A DNA stretch of 64,000 nt from RYN-230 sp963770535 (GCA_963770535.1 CAVYPZ010000007.1:1011540-1075539); one strand, 5' to 3'. Positions 1-8,836 are shown, counted from the first letter of the stretch. The notes: generated from the letters alone by a model not told the origin. Made by a program: numbers and translations.

Positions 1-506
1 GCGACCGCGAGGTCCTCGAAGAACTCATCACGGTGGTCCTGGCTGCGGCGGTCAGCAAAGAGCTCTTCGACCTGGTCGATGGCCACGAGCAGCGGGAGGG
101 GAGAGCGAGACCAGTCACGAGCCCGTGAGCGGCGGCGCAGGGCGTCGGCCAGCGAAAGCTGGGCGAGACTAGTCCGGGCTTCCCCGGGAAACCATGACGA
201 CAGCAGCGACAACGCATAAGGATTGTGCTCGGGAAGCAACGGCCCGGGGAACGAGGACCCAGCCAGAGCACGGCCGGGCGGCAGCACGTCCGTGTCCGCG
301 GACAGCCCGGGTGCAAGCCCGGCCTGGAGAAGCGAGGTCTTGCCGCAACCAGCCGGGCCGTGCAGGACCACCAGGCGGTTCTCGCGCCACAGGCCCTGGA
401 TGCCGGGGCTCTCCTGATCACGGCCGAAGAAGAGACCCTGATCGTCGGCGGTGAAGGCGCGTCGTCCTGGGTAAGGGCCGCCGCCTCCGCCTGCCATCAC
501 ATCCAT
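1..506 (-). CDS. nSTAND1-type NTPase, N-terminal part (cut by window edge)
   Basis: Reading leftwards, about 168 residues are visible before the window ends. An entry segment reading FTADDQGLFFGRD is typical of nSTAND1 proteins. A Walker A loop (GPAGCGKTSLLQAGL) follows at about residues 50-64, then a Walker B strand (LLVAIDQVEELF). These P-loop ATPases act as sensors or switches in bacterial conflict systems and usually carry WD40 or TPR repeats at the C-terminus, which here would lie outside the window. The first in-frame start is ATG at 506, with GTG at 500 and ATG at 497 as alternatives; an in-frame TGA lies 21 nt upstream of 506. It lies downstream of the 59-aa peptide gene on the same strand, after a 289-bp gap. 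The NTPase call is secure; the role is inferred from family. Confidence 0.82.
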   Translation of the reverse strand, partial: MDVMAGGGGGPYPGRRAFTADDQGLFFGRDQESPGIQGLWRENRLVVLHGPAGCGKTSLLQAGLAPGLSADTDVLPPGRALAGSSFPGPLLPEHNPYALSLLSSWFPGEARTSLAQLSLADALRRRSRARDWSRSPLPLLVAIDQVEELFADRRSQDHRDEFFEDLAV

Positions 507-795
507 CCCGGCGGCCGTTCCTCAGAGGGTTCTGTGTTATGGACGCCTTCCCAGCGCCCGATGCTGGCCGTCCAGACCGCTGACGCGATCATGGAATTGC
601 TGATTCTTTGCGAATTCGTGACATTGCAATCGCACATGTCCCCCCATAACCGTACTGAATCTGGGCATAAAGTATATACGTGCACAAACACCCCCGAACG
701 TTCAGGGATCATCTCCATGCTGAGGGCGCCGTAAGGCCTCACCTTCGAGGGTGCCACACGGGCGTTTCGCGCAGGACCGCCCGGTGGCCAGGTCA
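507..795. other. Spacer between peptide gene and nSTAND gene
   Basis: No convincing gene is seen. A minus-strand frame is open from 1132 to 497, but its composition (Arg/Pro-rich, then unrelated) and its overlap with the peptide gene in another frame argue against it. The stretch from about 590 to 700 is relatively A/T-rich (for example gcataaagtatatacg) and could hold a promoter for the nSTAND gene. Confidence 0.4.
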
Positions 796-975
796 TCACA
801 AGGAATCCTGGAATGCGGCGATCGTCTCGTCGCCGGCGGGCCCGCCCCCGCCGGCGAGGTTTCGCTGCGCCCGGCACACGGCGCGGTGCAGCACGGTGTC
901 GCCAAGCGCCTGGAGGTCCTGGTCGCAGACACCCGCGAGGAGCGCGAAGACATCGTCGGTCAGCTCGTCGCTCAT
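796..975 (-). CDS. fxsA: Candidate FxSxx-COOH-type RiPP precursor peptide (variant C-terminus FQDSL)
   Basis: A 59-aa peptide that starts MSDELTDDVFALLAG and ends ETIAAFQDSL. The middle reads DLQALGDTVLHRAVCRAQRN, which resembles the amphipathic leader of FxSxx-COOH precursors (a conserved L..L.D..L..AL-like helix). It is followed by a Gly/Pro linker and a short acidic-to-aromatic tail. The family hallmark is Phe at -5 and Ser at -3 from the carboxyl end. Here Phe is at -5, but -3 is Asp and Ser sits at -2. In this family FxsB crosslinks the Phe ring to the beta carbon of the residue two positions later, so the predicted link would be Phe55-Asp57. The start is supported by GGAG 7 nt upstream of ATG 975. 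The neighbouring NB-ARC/TPR and radical SAM genes support the call. No experimental basis; the alternative is an unrelated small protein. Confidence 0.68.
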   Translation of the reverse strand: MSDELTDDVFALLAGVCDQDLQALGDTVLHRAVCRAQRNLAGGGGPAGDETIAAFQDSL

Positions 976-1521
976 GGTGCGGCTCCATTCCTGCGCTGAA
1001 CGTTAGCTGAGACCTTCCCACCAACCAGCGTAAACACTCTTCCTCAGTACGTTTTGGCATACTTGCAGATGATAAGCCCGGATTGGCTCCTGCCTTGAGC
1101 CTGCCCCGCGTACTTCCGCGTACCCCCGTCACATGAACCCTTCGTGGCGATCTCAGCCGATCTTTATGTCGGCCCAGGTCAGCGCCCGGTTATCCGAAGT
1201 TACGTAGATGATGTTTCGCGGTTTCGCCTGGTGGTGAAGACGTGGCCAGGGGCATTGGTGCCCGCTCGCCCGGCTGCAATGCCGGTGACCGTTAGCCATG
1301 CGGCTGGACCAATCGGCAGGTGATGGGCAGGTTGCTCCCAGGGAACGCCCACGCTTGCGCGGCGTAGTGGCCTGAGAGACGACGCGGCTGGGTTATTGGG
1401 GTAGTCTCACGTGGGTAGAAGGTGGGGTAAGCTTGGCAGCTTCTCATGAGTTGCACGCTCGACCACTTAGCGTCATCCCACGGAGCGCGGGCGAGCCAAT
1501 CAGAGCTCCTGGAGGCGAGAC
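976..1521. promoter_or_regulatory. Divergent intergenic region between peptide gene and fxsT
   Basis: This 546-bp space separates the leftward peptide gene from the rightward NB-ARC/TPR gene, so it must hold promoters for both unless longer transcripts exist. I see no gene in it. A 7-bp direct repeat (cgcgtac, twice, 3 bp apart) lies near 1108-1124. No promoter box is clear enough to call. Confidence 0.45.
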
Positions 1522-4071
1522 GTGACGTCCGAAGGTCCAGAGCCCCCCCGCCTGCCAGTTCCTGAAATCTGGGGCAACGTCCCCCCTCGCAACAAGAACT
1601 TCACGGGTCGCCAGGAAATGCTGGCTGACCTGCGGCAGCGGGCGGGGGTGACGCCGGCGACCGCGGTCTTGCCGCAGGCTCTGCACGGCATCGGCGGGGT
1701 GGGCAAGACCCAGCTGGCCATTGAGTACGCCTACCATTTTGCCGACCAATATCAGGTCATCTGGTGGATTCCGGCCGATCAGATCGCGCTCGTCCGCTCG
1801 ACTCTCGCCGCGCTCGCCCCCCGGCTCGGTCTCACCGGAATCGCCCCCGGCCGGGTCGAGGATGCGGTGACGGCCGTCTATGACGCGCTCCGCCGGGGGA
1901 AGCCGTATGACCGCTGGCTGCTCGTCTTCGACAACGCCGATCAGCCCGAACTGATCCGGGAGCTCATGCCACCTGGCACAGGTCATGTCATTGTCACCTC
2001 ACGGAACCGGGGGTGGGCCGAGGTGGTCAATGCGGTTGAGGTTGATGTATTCACCCGTGACGAGAGCCGGCAGTACCTGAGGCGGCGCGTGGCGGGCATC
2101 AAACAGGAGGACGCCGACCGGCTCGCCGATGAACTGGGCGATCTGCCGCTGGCCCTCGAGCAGGCTGCCGCGCTGCTGGCCCAGACGGTGATGACCGTGG
2201 ACGATTACCTCGGCCTGCTCGCTGAGGAGAGCGATCGCGTTCTCGGCGAGAGCCCGCCGCCGTCGGACTACCCGCTCCCCGTGGCCGCGGCATGGAGCCT
2301 GTCCGTCAGCAGGCTGCGCGAGCAGGCACCCTACGCACTGGAGCTGCTTCAGCGATGCGCCTTCTTCGGGCCGGCCCCGATCCCGCTCGAGCTGCTTGAC
2401 CGTGGAAAATTCGTTCTTGACCCGCCGCTGAAAGATACGCTTCGCGATCCGATCCTGATGAGCCGCTCCATCCGCTCGCTCGGACGATACTCTCTCGCAC
2501 GAATAGATAACTTCCGTCGCACCCTCGAGGTGCACCGGATCATCCAAAGATTGATCCGGAATGAGCTGGATCCTGACACTCGATTCGGTATGAGGCATGA
2601 AGTGCACCTTCTCCTGGCCGCCAGCGACCCGGGTAATCCCGACGATATAAAAGACTGGCCGAAGTATGCCGAACTGCTCGGGCATGTCGACCCGGCGGAG
2701 GTGGTGGCGTGCAGGACCGATGATGTTCGCCAGCTTGCCCAGAACATTGTTCGCTATCTGTACATGACGGGCAACTTCACCAGTGCTCTCGCGTCAGCCG
2801 ACAGGGCGCTTGCCCAGTGGACCAAAGACTCTGATGAGGGCGAGAACAACAAGTACGTTCTCATCATGACGCGCCTTAAGGTGCAGGTACTGCGTGCTCT
2901 CGGAAGGTACAAGGAGTCTTACGCCCTGGCCGTCAAGACCCTCGAGCGGATGCAGACCGTGCTGGGCGAGGATCACGAGGAGACCCTGATCCTCAGGAAT
3001 GGTTTCTGCGTTGACCTGAGAGCTCGTGGCGATTTCAAGGGATCGCTGCAATTCACTCAGAAGACGCTTGAGGGCCACCTGTCCACGTTCGGCAACGAGA
3101 GTCCGAGGACGCTTGCTGCCATGAATAACCTCGCCGAAGATCTTGAGCTTAACAGCGAGTACACGGCGGCCCGGGAGCTCAATGAGCAGATTTACGAGGA
3201 GAAACGCGTATATTACCACGGCAATGATGATCCAGCCGTGCTGTTCACGCTCAACGCGCTGGCCCGAATAATGCGGGAAGAAGGACATTACGACCGGGCG
3301 CGTGAAGCCGCCCAGCAAGCTCGCGATGGGTATCAGGACCTGGTGCGCCAGCATAAGTTCCCGGAAAGCCACCCCTGGGTTCTGCAGCAGGCTGTGGATT
3401 ATTCCGCGGCCCTGCGAGCCGCCGGGGCCGATGCTGAATCCCTCGAGGTGGCGCGCGATGTCCACGAGCGGTACAGCCGGGCCTTCGGTCGTGATCACGC
3501 GGGTACCCTCGCGGCTGAGGCGAACCTCGGCAATGCGCACCGGATCGGCGGTGACATGGCGGAGGCATGGAAGCTGATGACAGACACCGTGGAGCGGTAC
3601 CGGCTGCTCCTGGGTGACAATCACCCCTATACCTTCGGCAGTTCGCTGAACCTGAGCATCATCAACCGCCGGCAGGGCCAGGTGGAAGAGGCGCGCCGTC
3701 GTCTGGAGGAGGTGCAGGAAGGGCTGAGCCGGTTGATCGGCTCGAATAAGCACCCAGCGCTTCTGTGCACCGTGAACCTGGCCACGGCCCTGGCCGAACT
3801 CGGCGACGTGAGGGCAGCGGCCAAACTGGGTGAGGACACCCTTCCGCAGCTGGTGGCACTGCTCGGCCAGGATCATCCGCACACGCTCACCTGCGCGGCG
3901 AACCTGGCTCTCGACCTGAAGGCCCTCGGTCAGACTCAGCGGGCGGAGGAACTGGCCAGCGACACCCTGGAGCGCTACCGGCGCACGCTAGGCGACGATC
4001 ACCCAGAGGCCCGGGCCGTGAAGGCCGGAGAGCGGCAAGACCTGGGTATCGAGATCCCTGTGGTGTTCTGA
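1522..4071 (+). CDS. fxsT: FxsT-type NB-ARC / tetratricopeptide-repeat protein of the FxSxx-COOH system
   Basis: An 849-aa cytoplasmic STAND ATPase. Residues 13-30 (PVPEIWGNVPPRNKNFTG) match the characteristic entry of FxSxx-COOH-system TPR proteins. The NB-ARC core has a Walker A (GIGGVGKTQLA, about 56-66), a Walker B (RWLLVFDNAD, about 131-140) and a sensor-like strand ending in VTSRN. From about residue 425 to 840 it is built of TPR/TPR_10 repeats with recurrent LGxxHPxT/LGDDHPEA signatures (for example LGDNHPYT, LGQDHPHT, LGDDHPEA). The start is GTG 1522, with GGAGG 6 nt upstream. It converges on fxsB with 5 bp between stop codons. By family it is the regulatory or sensor ATPase of the system, but its molecular job is unknown. 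Codon use is less G/C-extreme than in the rest of the window. Confidence 0.88.
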   Translation: MTSEGPEPPRLPVPEIWGNVPPRNKNFTGRQEMLADLRQRAGVTPATAVLPQALHGIGGVGKTQLAIEYAYHFADQYQVIWWIPADQIALVRSTLAALAPRLGLTGIAPGRVEDAVTAVYDALRRGKPYDRWLLVFDNADQPELIRELMPPGTGHVIVTSRNRGWAEVVNAVEVDVFTRDESRQYLRRRVAGIKQEDADRLADELGDLPLALEQAAALLAQTVMTVDDYLGLLAEESDRVLGESPPPSDYPLPVAAAWSLSVSRLREQAPYALELLQRCAFFGPAPIPLELLDRGKFVLDPPLKDTLRDPILMSRSIRSLGRYSLARIDNFRRTLEVHRIIQRLIRNELDPDTRFGMRHEVHLLLAASDPGNPDDIKDWPKYAELLGHVDPAEVVACRTDDVRQLAQNIVRYLYMTGNFTSALASADRALAQWTKDSDEGENNKYVLIMTRLKVQVLRALGRYKESYALAVKTLERMQTVLGEDHEETLILRNGFCVDLRARGDFKGSLQFTQKTLEGHLSTFGNESPRTLAAMNNLAEDLELNSEYTAARELNEQIYEEKRVYYHGNDDPAVLFTLNALARIMREEGHYDRAREAAQQARDGYQDLVRQHKFPESHPWVLQQAVDYSAALRAAGADAESLEVARDVHERYSRAFGRDHAGTLAAEANLGNAHRIGGDMAEAWKLMTDTVERYRLLLGDNHPYTFGSSLNLSIINRRQGQVEEARRRLEEVQEGLSRLIGSNKHPALLCTVNLATALAELGDVRAAAKLGEDTLPQLVALLGQDHPHTLTCAANLALDLKALGQTQRAEELASDTLERYRRTLGDDHPEARAVKAGERQDLGIEIPVVF

Positions 4072-4076
4072 TCTGA

Positions 4077-5303
4077 TCACGAATGGCGCAGGGCCTGGAG
4101 ATCGCTGATGAGCCGGCCCCTGATGTGCAGAATCAGCGCGAAGAGATCCGCGCAGTACACGGACGGGTTACGGAAGCCCGTTCCCGGGCGGTAGCGATGA
4201 GGGTAGAGCCCCGCGCCGCACACGTCCCGGATTTCGCAGGATTGGCATTCGCGCGCCAGGGCACCGACGCCGATCTGGCGGGCAGCGATGGACGGCAGCC
4301 GGAGGGCCGCGTCAAAGGGGTCCGGTACGACATGCAAACCAGTCGCGGCCTCCCCCTGCCGCACTGACTTCAGGGCGTCGGTCTGCTCGATGCTTCCGTC
4401 TGTCTCAACGACGATGAGGCTGGTCGGCGTAAGCCCCACGGCCTCGGTTCCGGATTTGCCGCCCAGCATCAGCTGCATGAGTTCCTCAAAAAACCTGATC
4501 CGCGTTTCACGGGATGGCGCGCCATACCATCGGTCGAAGACAGTTATCAGCCAGTCGGCGTAGGGTGCATAAGCCAGCGTGGACCTCTCGGGAGGTGACA
4601 GCCAATTGCGATGCGGCAGCAGGAGATCTATCATGGGCGGGGCAAACTTCAGAAGCGCTTCGTATGTCTCGACGGGTTCAGAATTCAGGTCGATCACGCT
4701 CAGCAGGCCCGCGTAAATGGCCGGACGTTCCATGAGCAGCTTGAGGCCACGGGCTACGCCAGCATAAGAGCCCCGCCCGTTGCGGTAATGCCGCCTCCGG
4801 TCGTGTCCCGCCATGTCACCATCAAGGCTTATTCCGACCCGGATGCCCAGCGCCTCGAGAGTGTCTAAGGCTTCTTCGCTGATGAGCGTTCCATTGGTCT
4901 GCACGACTGCGTCAACACGGACTCTGGCGTCTACGGCGTTGCGTACCTTCCGTAATGCGTCGGCGATGGGGTTCACGCCGGTCAGCAGTGGCTCGCCGCC
5001 ATGGAATATGACGCGTACCGAGTCGAGTGAATGTGCGCGGGCATGCTCGGCAATGCGATCGGCCACGACGGAGACAAGTCCGGGCGACATGACCCGCGGC
5101 CGGGTCCTCCACGTTTGATCCGCCATCGTATATACGTAGCAGTAATCACATGCCAGGTTGCAGTCCCCGTGAATTTTGAGAAGAAATTGACGGAAGGGCG
5201 TAGGGCGCCAGCCGAGGCCCATCAACTTATCAATATCGAGCCCATCGGGCCCATCGGGCCATTCGTGAGACATGTGCCGCCAATCTTCAGCGTCGGCCGT
5301 CAT
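4077..5303 (-). CDS. fxsB: FxsB-type radical SAM/SPASM peptide maturase (cyclophane-forming)
   Basis: A 408-aa radical S-adenosylmethionine enzyme. The 4Fe-4S motif is CNLACDYCYVY (Cys48, Cys52, Cys55), preceded by RPTPFRQFLLKIHGD, which is typical of FxsB. It is followed by a GGEP motif in FHGGEPLL. The C-terminal SPASM region has Cys353, Cys356, Cys362 and Cys384 (C-x2-C-x5-C-x21-C) to hold auxiliary clusters. FxsB enzymes form three-residue cyclophanes on their short precursor; the 796-975 peptide is the only candidate substrate seen. Start choice: the frame stays open to a GTG at 5345, but ATG 5303 has GGGGTG about 9 nt upstream. ATG 5273 is a third option and fits the shorter N-termini of homologues. 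It lies 232 bp downstream of the KAP gene on the same strand. Confidence 0.9.
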   Translation of the reverse strand: MTADAEDWRHMSHEWPDGPDGLDIDKLMGLGWRPTPFRQFLLKIHGDCNLACDYCYVYTMADQTWRTRPRVMSPGLVSVVADRIAEHARAHSLDSVRVIFHGGEPLLTGVNPIADALRKVRNAVDARVRVDAVVQTNGTLISEEALDTLEALGIRVGISLDGDMAGHDRRRHYRNGRGSYAGVARGLKLLMERPAIYAGLLSVIDLNSEPVETYEALLKFAPPMIDLLLPHRNWLSPPERSTLAYAPYADWLITVFDRWYGAPSRETRIRFFEELMQLMLGGKSGTEAVGLTPTSLIVVETDGSIEQTDALKSVRQGEAATGLHVVPDPFDAALRLPSIAARQIGVGALARECQSCEIRDVCGAGLYPHRYRPGTGFRNPSVYCADLFALILHIRGRLISDLQALRHS

Positions 5304-5502
5304 GCGCTGAGTCACCCCGTAGCAGCGCAGACGCGCGCGCGTCACGTCAGTTTAACCCGGCGGTCGCGCGCCCGTATAGCCACGGCGTCGCCCGGCCGTC
5401 TCTTACGCCCGCGCGTTCCGCGGCGCGTCCCCTGCCGCGACGCTAGCGGTCCGGGGGCCTTCCCGGCCGGGCTGGCAGGCGGATCCGGGACGCTGGCGAG
5501 AT

Positions 5503-5514
5503 TGCCAGCTGGCA
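5503..5514. promoter_or_regulatory. 12-bp perfect palindrome between KAP gene and fxsB
   Basis: TGCCAGCTGGCA is a perfect palindrome about 200 bp upstream of the fxsB start, in the 231-bp gap after the KAP stop codon. It could be an operator or chance. No promoter hexamers are clear. A 31-codon minus-strand frame that starts over the KAP stop codon (ATGA at 5538) crosses this site and shows no cyclophane motif. Confidence 0.25.
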
Positions 5515-5534
5515 GGCCATCTCCGCAGGAGCGT

Positions 5535-7244
5535 TCATCTGGCGGAGCGGGGCGGCGTGCTGCGGAATCGCTCCGCCAGGTCATCCCCGAACCTACCCCA
5601 GAGCATGAGCCGCGCAACTGCGGAATCCTGGGTTGCCATCAGCAGTATGTCACGCAGTACGCTGACCACTGACTCGTCGTTAAGCAGGAGCTCCTTGCTG
5701 CGGGGATTTCCGGAGGCGAGTACCCGGGCGGACACGAATAGCCGGACCAGAAGCCGTTTCCACGACTCGCTCACGCTGTTCCATTTTTCATCAGCCCATC
5801 TGGGCTCCCAGTAGTCCCGGATCGCTGACTGCCCGAACTTTATGAACGAATCCTGAGAATAGAACGCATCGCGCGGCAGTGCCATCCAGGCCCGGTACTT
5901 GATATCGTCGTCCGGGGTTCCGGAAGGATTCACGGGGAGATCCCGGGTGATCTCCTGCAGCAGCGACTGCGATTCGTCTTCCAGGAGCCCGACGATTGTC
6001 CATTCGTCCAGCGGGATATGGTGCCGCCTGGAGTACGCGCTGCATGAATGGGCCATCCTTATGAGTTCCCGGCGATTGCCGCCCGCAAGCAGGCACAATG
6101 CGCTGGCCAGCTGTCCCTCGTGCTCTAGGCCCCGCTGCCGCAGCAGCGTCTCGGCCTCCCCGGGAGTGAGCGGCGGAAGTCTCACGACAGCGTAGAAAGA
6201 GCTGTTCAGCTCATTTCTTCCCCCGTTCTGCAGGATGCCGATCTGGAGCGAAGCCGCCGCTTCCTCGCTGATGGAGACAAGGAAGCTCATTCCGTGGATC
6301 TCGAAAATGCCCTTGATGTCACGGAGCAGCTTTCTGACGGCCAGCGGATCGTCGATCTTATCCAGTTCGTCGATGCACACGACGAAAGGCTTGCCGTTGA
6401 GTACGCGCGCTATATGATCGGCTAGGTGACGGAAATCAAAGATTAGCGTCGCAATCGATGTAGTCCGCTCATTAAGCGTTCTCTCCCGGGATCGGCTCAG
6501 GGCGCCGATGAATCCCTTGCCTCCGCTTACCCTGATGTCCGCGCCCAGCTTAAGGCTCTGGGTGAAGCGAATGCGCTCGCGGAGATCGGTCGCCTCACTG
6601 ACCAGGCTTCCTTTTGAGAAGTTCTCATAGCAAAACACGAAGATGGTAGCCAGGATGGCCAGGGCGCATGCGGCCGCCACCAGTCCCCAGAGCCAAAGCG
6701 GGAAGATAGCGGCAGGTGCCGGGCCCGCTTTGCCGGATACACTGTTCTGCTGGGTGATGCCGCGGATTCCATAGAGGATCCCCGCCAGAATTACGGCGGC
6801 CGCGACCAGGACGGTGAGGGCAGCCCGGCCGCGCCTGATTCCTGACGTTAATGCCGTTGCCCTGGCAAATCTGCGCTCGACTGCGTTGGCGAGATTATCT
6901 GACAGTGCGGAGAGGAAGTCGCCGGCGAGGTATTCGCTGGGGCAGGGGAACCACAACCCCAGCCCGCCCTCTTGCTCAGACCGGTGGATAGCCCTGAGCA
7001 TGAGCCAGGTTTTGCCCGACCCTCGTGGCCCGTAGAGCCCATAGCAGCCAGCATTGGCCCGCAGGATGCCCGCCAGGCTAAGCCAGCTCTCTGTTTCGCA
7101 GAAGTTGTCAGGCGAGAAGCTGCGGAAGATGCCAAACGGGCTGCCGCCGAGCCCGCTTGCTGAGGTCAGCGTGCCCGGCCCGGGACCGAGCGAGCTCAGT
7201 GCATCTGCTTCGGCCTGCTGCTGTCCTTTCGAGCTAATGGACAT
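5535..7244 (-). CDS. KAP-like membrane P-loop NTPase next to fxsB
   Basis: A 569-aa NTPase with a KAP-like layout. A Walker A (LYGPRGSGKTW, about 70-80) is followed by two membrane segments inserted between the Walker motifs (about 141-160 and 181-204), then a Walker B reading PFVVCIDELDKI (about 286-297). A sensor-like strand (MSFLVSISEEAA) and an arginine-rich helical part come after it. KAP ATPases sit at the membrane and often belong to phage-defence or other conflict modules. The frame is open to 7328, but ATG 7244 is preferred: CGGAG lies about 10 nt upstream and the extra 28 residues look non-coding. It reads in the same direction as fxsB, so co-transcription is plausible. No trans-acting function can be assigned from sequence. 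Confidence 0.82.
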   Translation of the reverse strand: MSISSKGQQQAEADALSSLGPGPGTLTSASGLGGSPFGIFRSFSPDNFCETESWLSLAGILRANAGCYGLYGPRGSGKTWLMLRAIHRSEQEGGLGLWFPCPSEYLAGDFLSALSDNLANAVERRFARATALTSGIRRGRAALTVLVAAAVILAGILYGIRGITQQNSVSGKAGPAPAAIFPLWLWGLVAAACALAILATIFVFCYENFSKGSLVSEATDLRERIRFTQSLKLGADIRVSGGKGFIGALSRSRERTLNERTTSIATLIFDFRHLADHIARVLNGKPFVVCIDELDKIDDPLAVRKLLRDIKGIFEIHGMSFLVSISEEAAASLQIGILQNGGRNELNSSFYAVVRLPPLTPGEAETLLRQRGLEHEGQLASALCLLAGGNRRELIRMAHSCSAYSRRHHIPLDEWTIVGLLEDESQSLLQEITRDLPVNPSGTPDDDIKYRAWMALPRDAFYSQDSFIKFGQSAIRDYWEPRWADEKWNSVSESWKRLLVRLFVSARVLASGNPRSKELLLNDESVVSVLRDILLMATQDSAVARLMLWGRFGDDLAERFRSTPPRSAR

Positions 7245-7567
7245 CCGATAAATCACTCCGGGTGAGTGCCTGAGGCGAGCCGGGCGGCGGCGGACTGGGA
7301 AGTGGGTGACGTGCCGATGTCGCTGCATCCGGCGTCAGGGAAGCGCAGCGCTCGGTCATACGGTCCAGGGTGCCCTTGATTGTTACGTGTGGCAATAGCG
7401 ATCCGAACGGGTGGCCTGGATGGTGAATCCTCGTTGTCCGGGCCATGGGCAGGACAGGGTGCCGGCAGGCAGAGGGGAATTGTGCCCTTTCAGCCTGAGC
7501 CGTAACGCGGGCCGTGCTCCCCGCCATCCTGGACCACCAGGCACACACCCAGGACGATCAATACCGG
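7245..7567. other. Intergenic region between KAP and GH18-like genes
   Basis: A 323-bp stretch upstream of the KAP gene and downstream of the GH18-like gene, both read leftwards. It must hold the KAP promoter. I see no gene, strong hairpin or clear promoter hexamers. Confidence 0.4.
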
Positions 7568-8620
7568 TCAGCTCTCCAGGAGATGGCTGAACGCCCACCT
7601 CGGCTGGCGGATACCGGAGCAGGAGTTGCTGTCGATCGTGCCGGGGCAGCCGCCGTTGTCGCGCTGGAGGGCCCAGATGGAGACCAGCGGCATGCGGTGG
7701 GCGCGGGCGAACTGAGCGACCTGCCTGGTGTCGCTGAGGTAGGTCACCTCGGTCTTCTTCGGGTAGTCGTCGATGCCGGGCAGCAGCGTGATGCCCTCCA
7801 GGGCCCACAGCCGCGCCTGGCTGAGCCCCGGGTACAGGCGCCCGAGCTGGCGGTGCGTGCCGTCCAGGGCCTGGATCGCCGCGGTGCCCATCTCGATGCC
7901 GGTCTTGCTGGCCTTGATGTAGTAGTCGAAGGCCATGATGTTGACCGAGAACCGGACGCCCTGCGCCACCGCGCTCTTCAGTATCGCGAGGCAGCTGGCG
8001 GGCAGGCCCCAGGGCTCGGCGCCGAGCGTGAACGTGATCCGGACGCGGTGGTGGGTCCGGGCGGCCCAGTCCTGGAGCAGCCGGAGCGCGGCGCTGCGCC
8101 GCGCGATCCCCGCAGGCTTGTTCAGCGAGTTGGCCTCGACGTCCATGTCGAGGCGGGTCACGCCGAAGGTGGTGACCACCGACTCGTAGGCCCGGGCGAT
8201 CGCGGGCACGCTGCGGCACGAGTCGGCGATCTCCGTGCCGCCCTGGTCGGCGCTGTAGCCGCCGAAGGACGGGACCACGGCGCCGCCCATCGCGCGCAGC
8301 GTCTTGATCTGGGCGGTGTAGCGGCCGCCCGGCCTGACCGGCTGCTTCTTGACGCCGTTCCAGGTCAGGGAGCACGAGCCCTTCCCCGGCGTCTGGAGGA
8401 AGGCCAGGGTCAGGGTGCGGGCCCCGGAGGCGCTGGCCACGGCGGGCAGTTTGCCCGCCGTCCAGGTCTCGAAGTAGGGCGCGTAGACGGGCCGCGCGCC
8501 GGCACCACGGGCCGGGGCCGCGGGGGCCTGCGCGGCGGCCCCGGCGGCCGTGGACGAGGCCAGCGGGATGCCCAGGACGAGGGCGAGGATCATGGGCGCG
8601 CGGAGCCGCCTGCGTGTCAT
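7568..8620 (-). CDS. Secreted GH18-like (chitinase-family) protein
   Basis: A 350-aa protein with a Sec signal peptide (MTRRRLRAP, then a hydrophobic core ILALVLGIPLA, cleavage likely near AAGAAAQA). The mature domain begins VYAPYFETW, a usual first strand of the GH18 TIM barrel. Residues near 170 read FGVTRLDMDVEAN, which fits the family DxxDxDxE catalytic motif with Glu as acid/base in a variant form. Strand ends such as VRFSVNIMAFDYY and a late IWALQRD with a Trp agree with GH18. Family members hydrolyse chitin or related beta-1,4-linked N-acetylglucosamine polymers outside the cell. ATG 8620 has GGAAGGA about 8 nt upstream. No carbohydrate-binding module is present. Confidence 0.83.
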   Translation of the reverse strand: MTRRRLRAPMILALVLGIPLASSTAAGAAAQAPAAPARGAGARPVYAPYFETWTAGKLPAVASASGARTLTLAFLQTPGKGSCSLTWNGVKKQPVRPGGRYTAQIKTLRAMGGAVVPSFGGYSADQGGTEIADSCRSVPAIARAYESVVTTFGVTRLDMDVEANSLNKPAGIARRSAALRLLQDWAARTHHRVRITFTLGAEPWGLPASCLAILKSAVAQGVRFSVNIMAFDYYIKASKTGIEMGTAAIQALDGTHRQLGRLYPGLSQARLWALEGITLLPGIDDYPKKTEVTYLSDTRQVAQFARAHRMPLVSIWALQRDNGGCPGTIDSNSCSGIRQPRWAFSHLLES

Positions 8621-8836
8621 GGCGGAGGTCCTTCCCGTCTGCGGAGCGGGCGCGACGGCCCATACGGAGATTACGATCACCGCCCGCGCCACGCCAGGGC
8701 CCGCCCGGGCTTGCGCCCGGTCCTGCGCCAGGTGACCTGTGCCCTGCCAGGCCGGGACCTTGAGTCCTTCCCGCCCGGGACCAGGACCGCCAGCCTGGGA
8801 GAAACACCCAGCCAGCGAGAGCAGGCGAGGCGCGAT

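Noticed and set aside
497..1132. A 211-codon open frame on the minus strand across the precursor peptide gene
   Set aside because: Its composition is Arg/Pro-rich shadow sequence without family resemblance, and the other frame at 796-975 has a ribosome site and a family-like peptide.
5443..5538. A 31-codon minus-strand frame starting on the KAP stop codon, considered as a second precursor
   Set aside because: It has no Phe/Trp/Tyr near its C-terminus and no FxS-like ending; the ATGA overlap alone is not enough.
7514..8836. Upstream extension of the ABC ATPase frame
   Set aside because: It is antisense to the GH18-like gene, and ABC similarity starts only after 8837.
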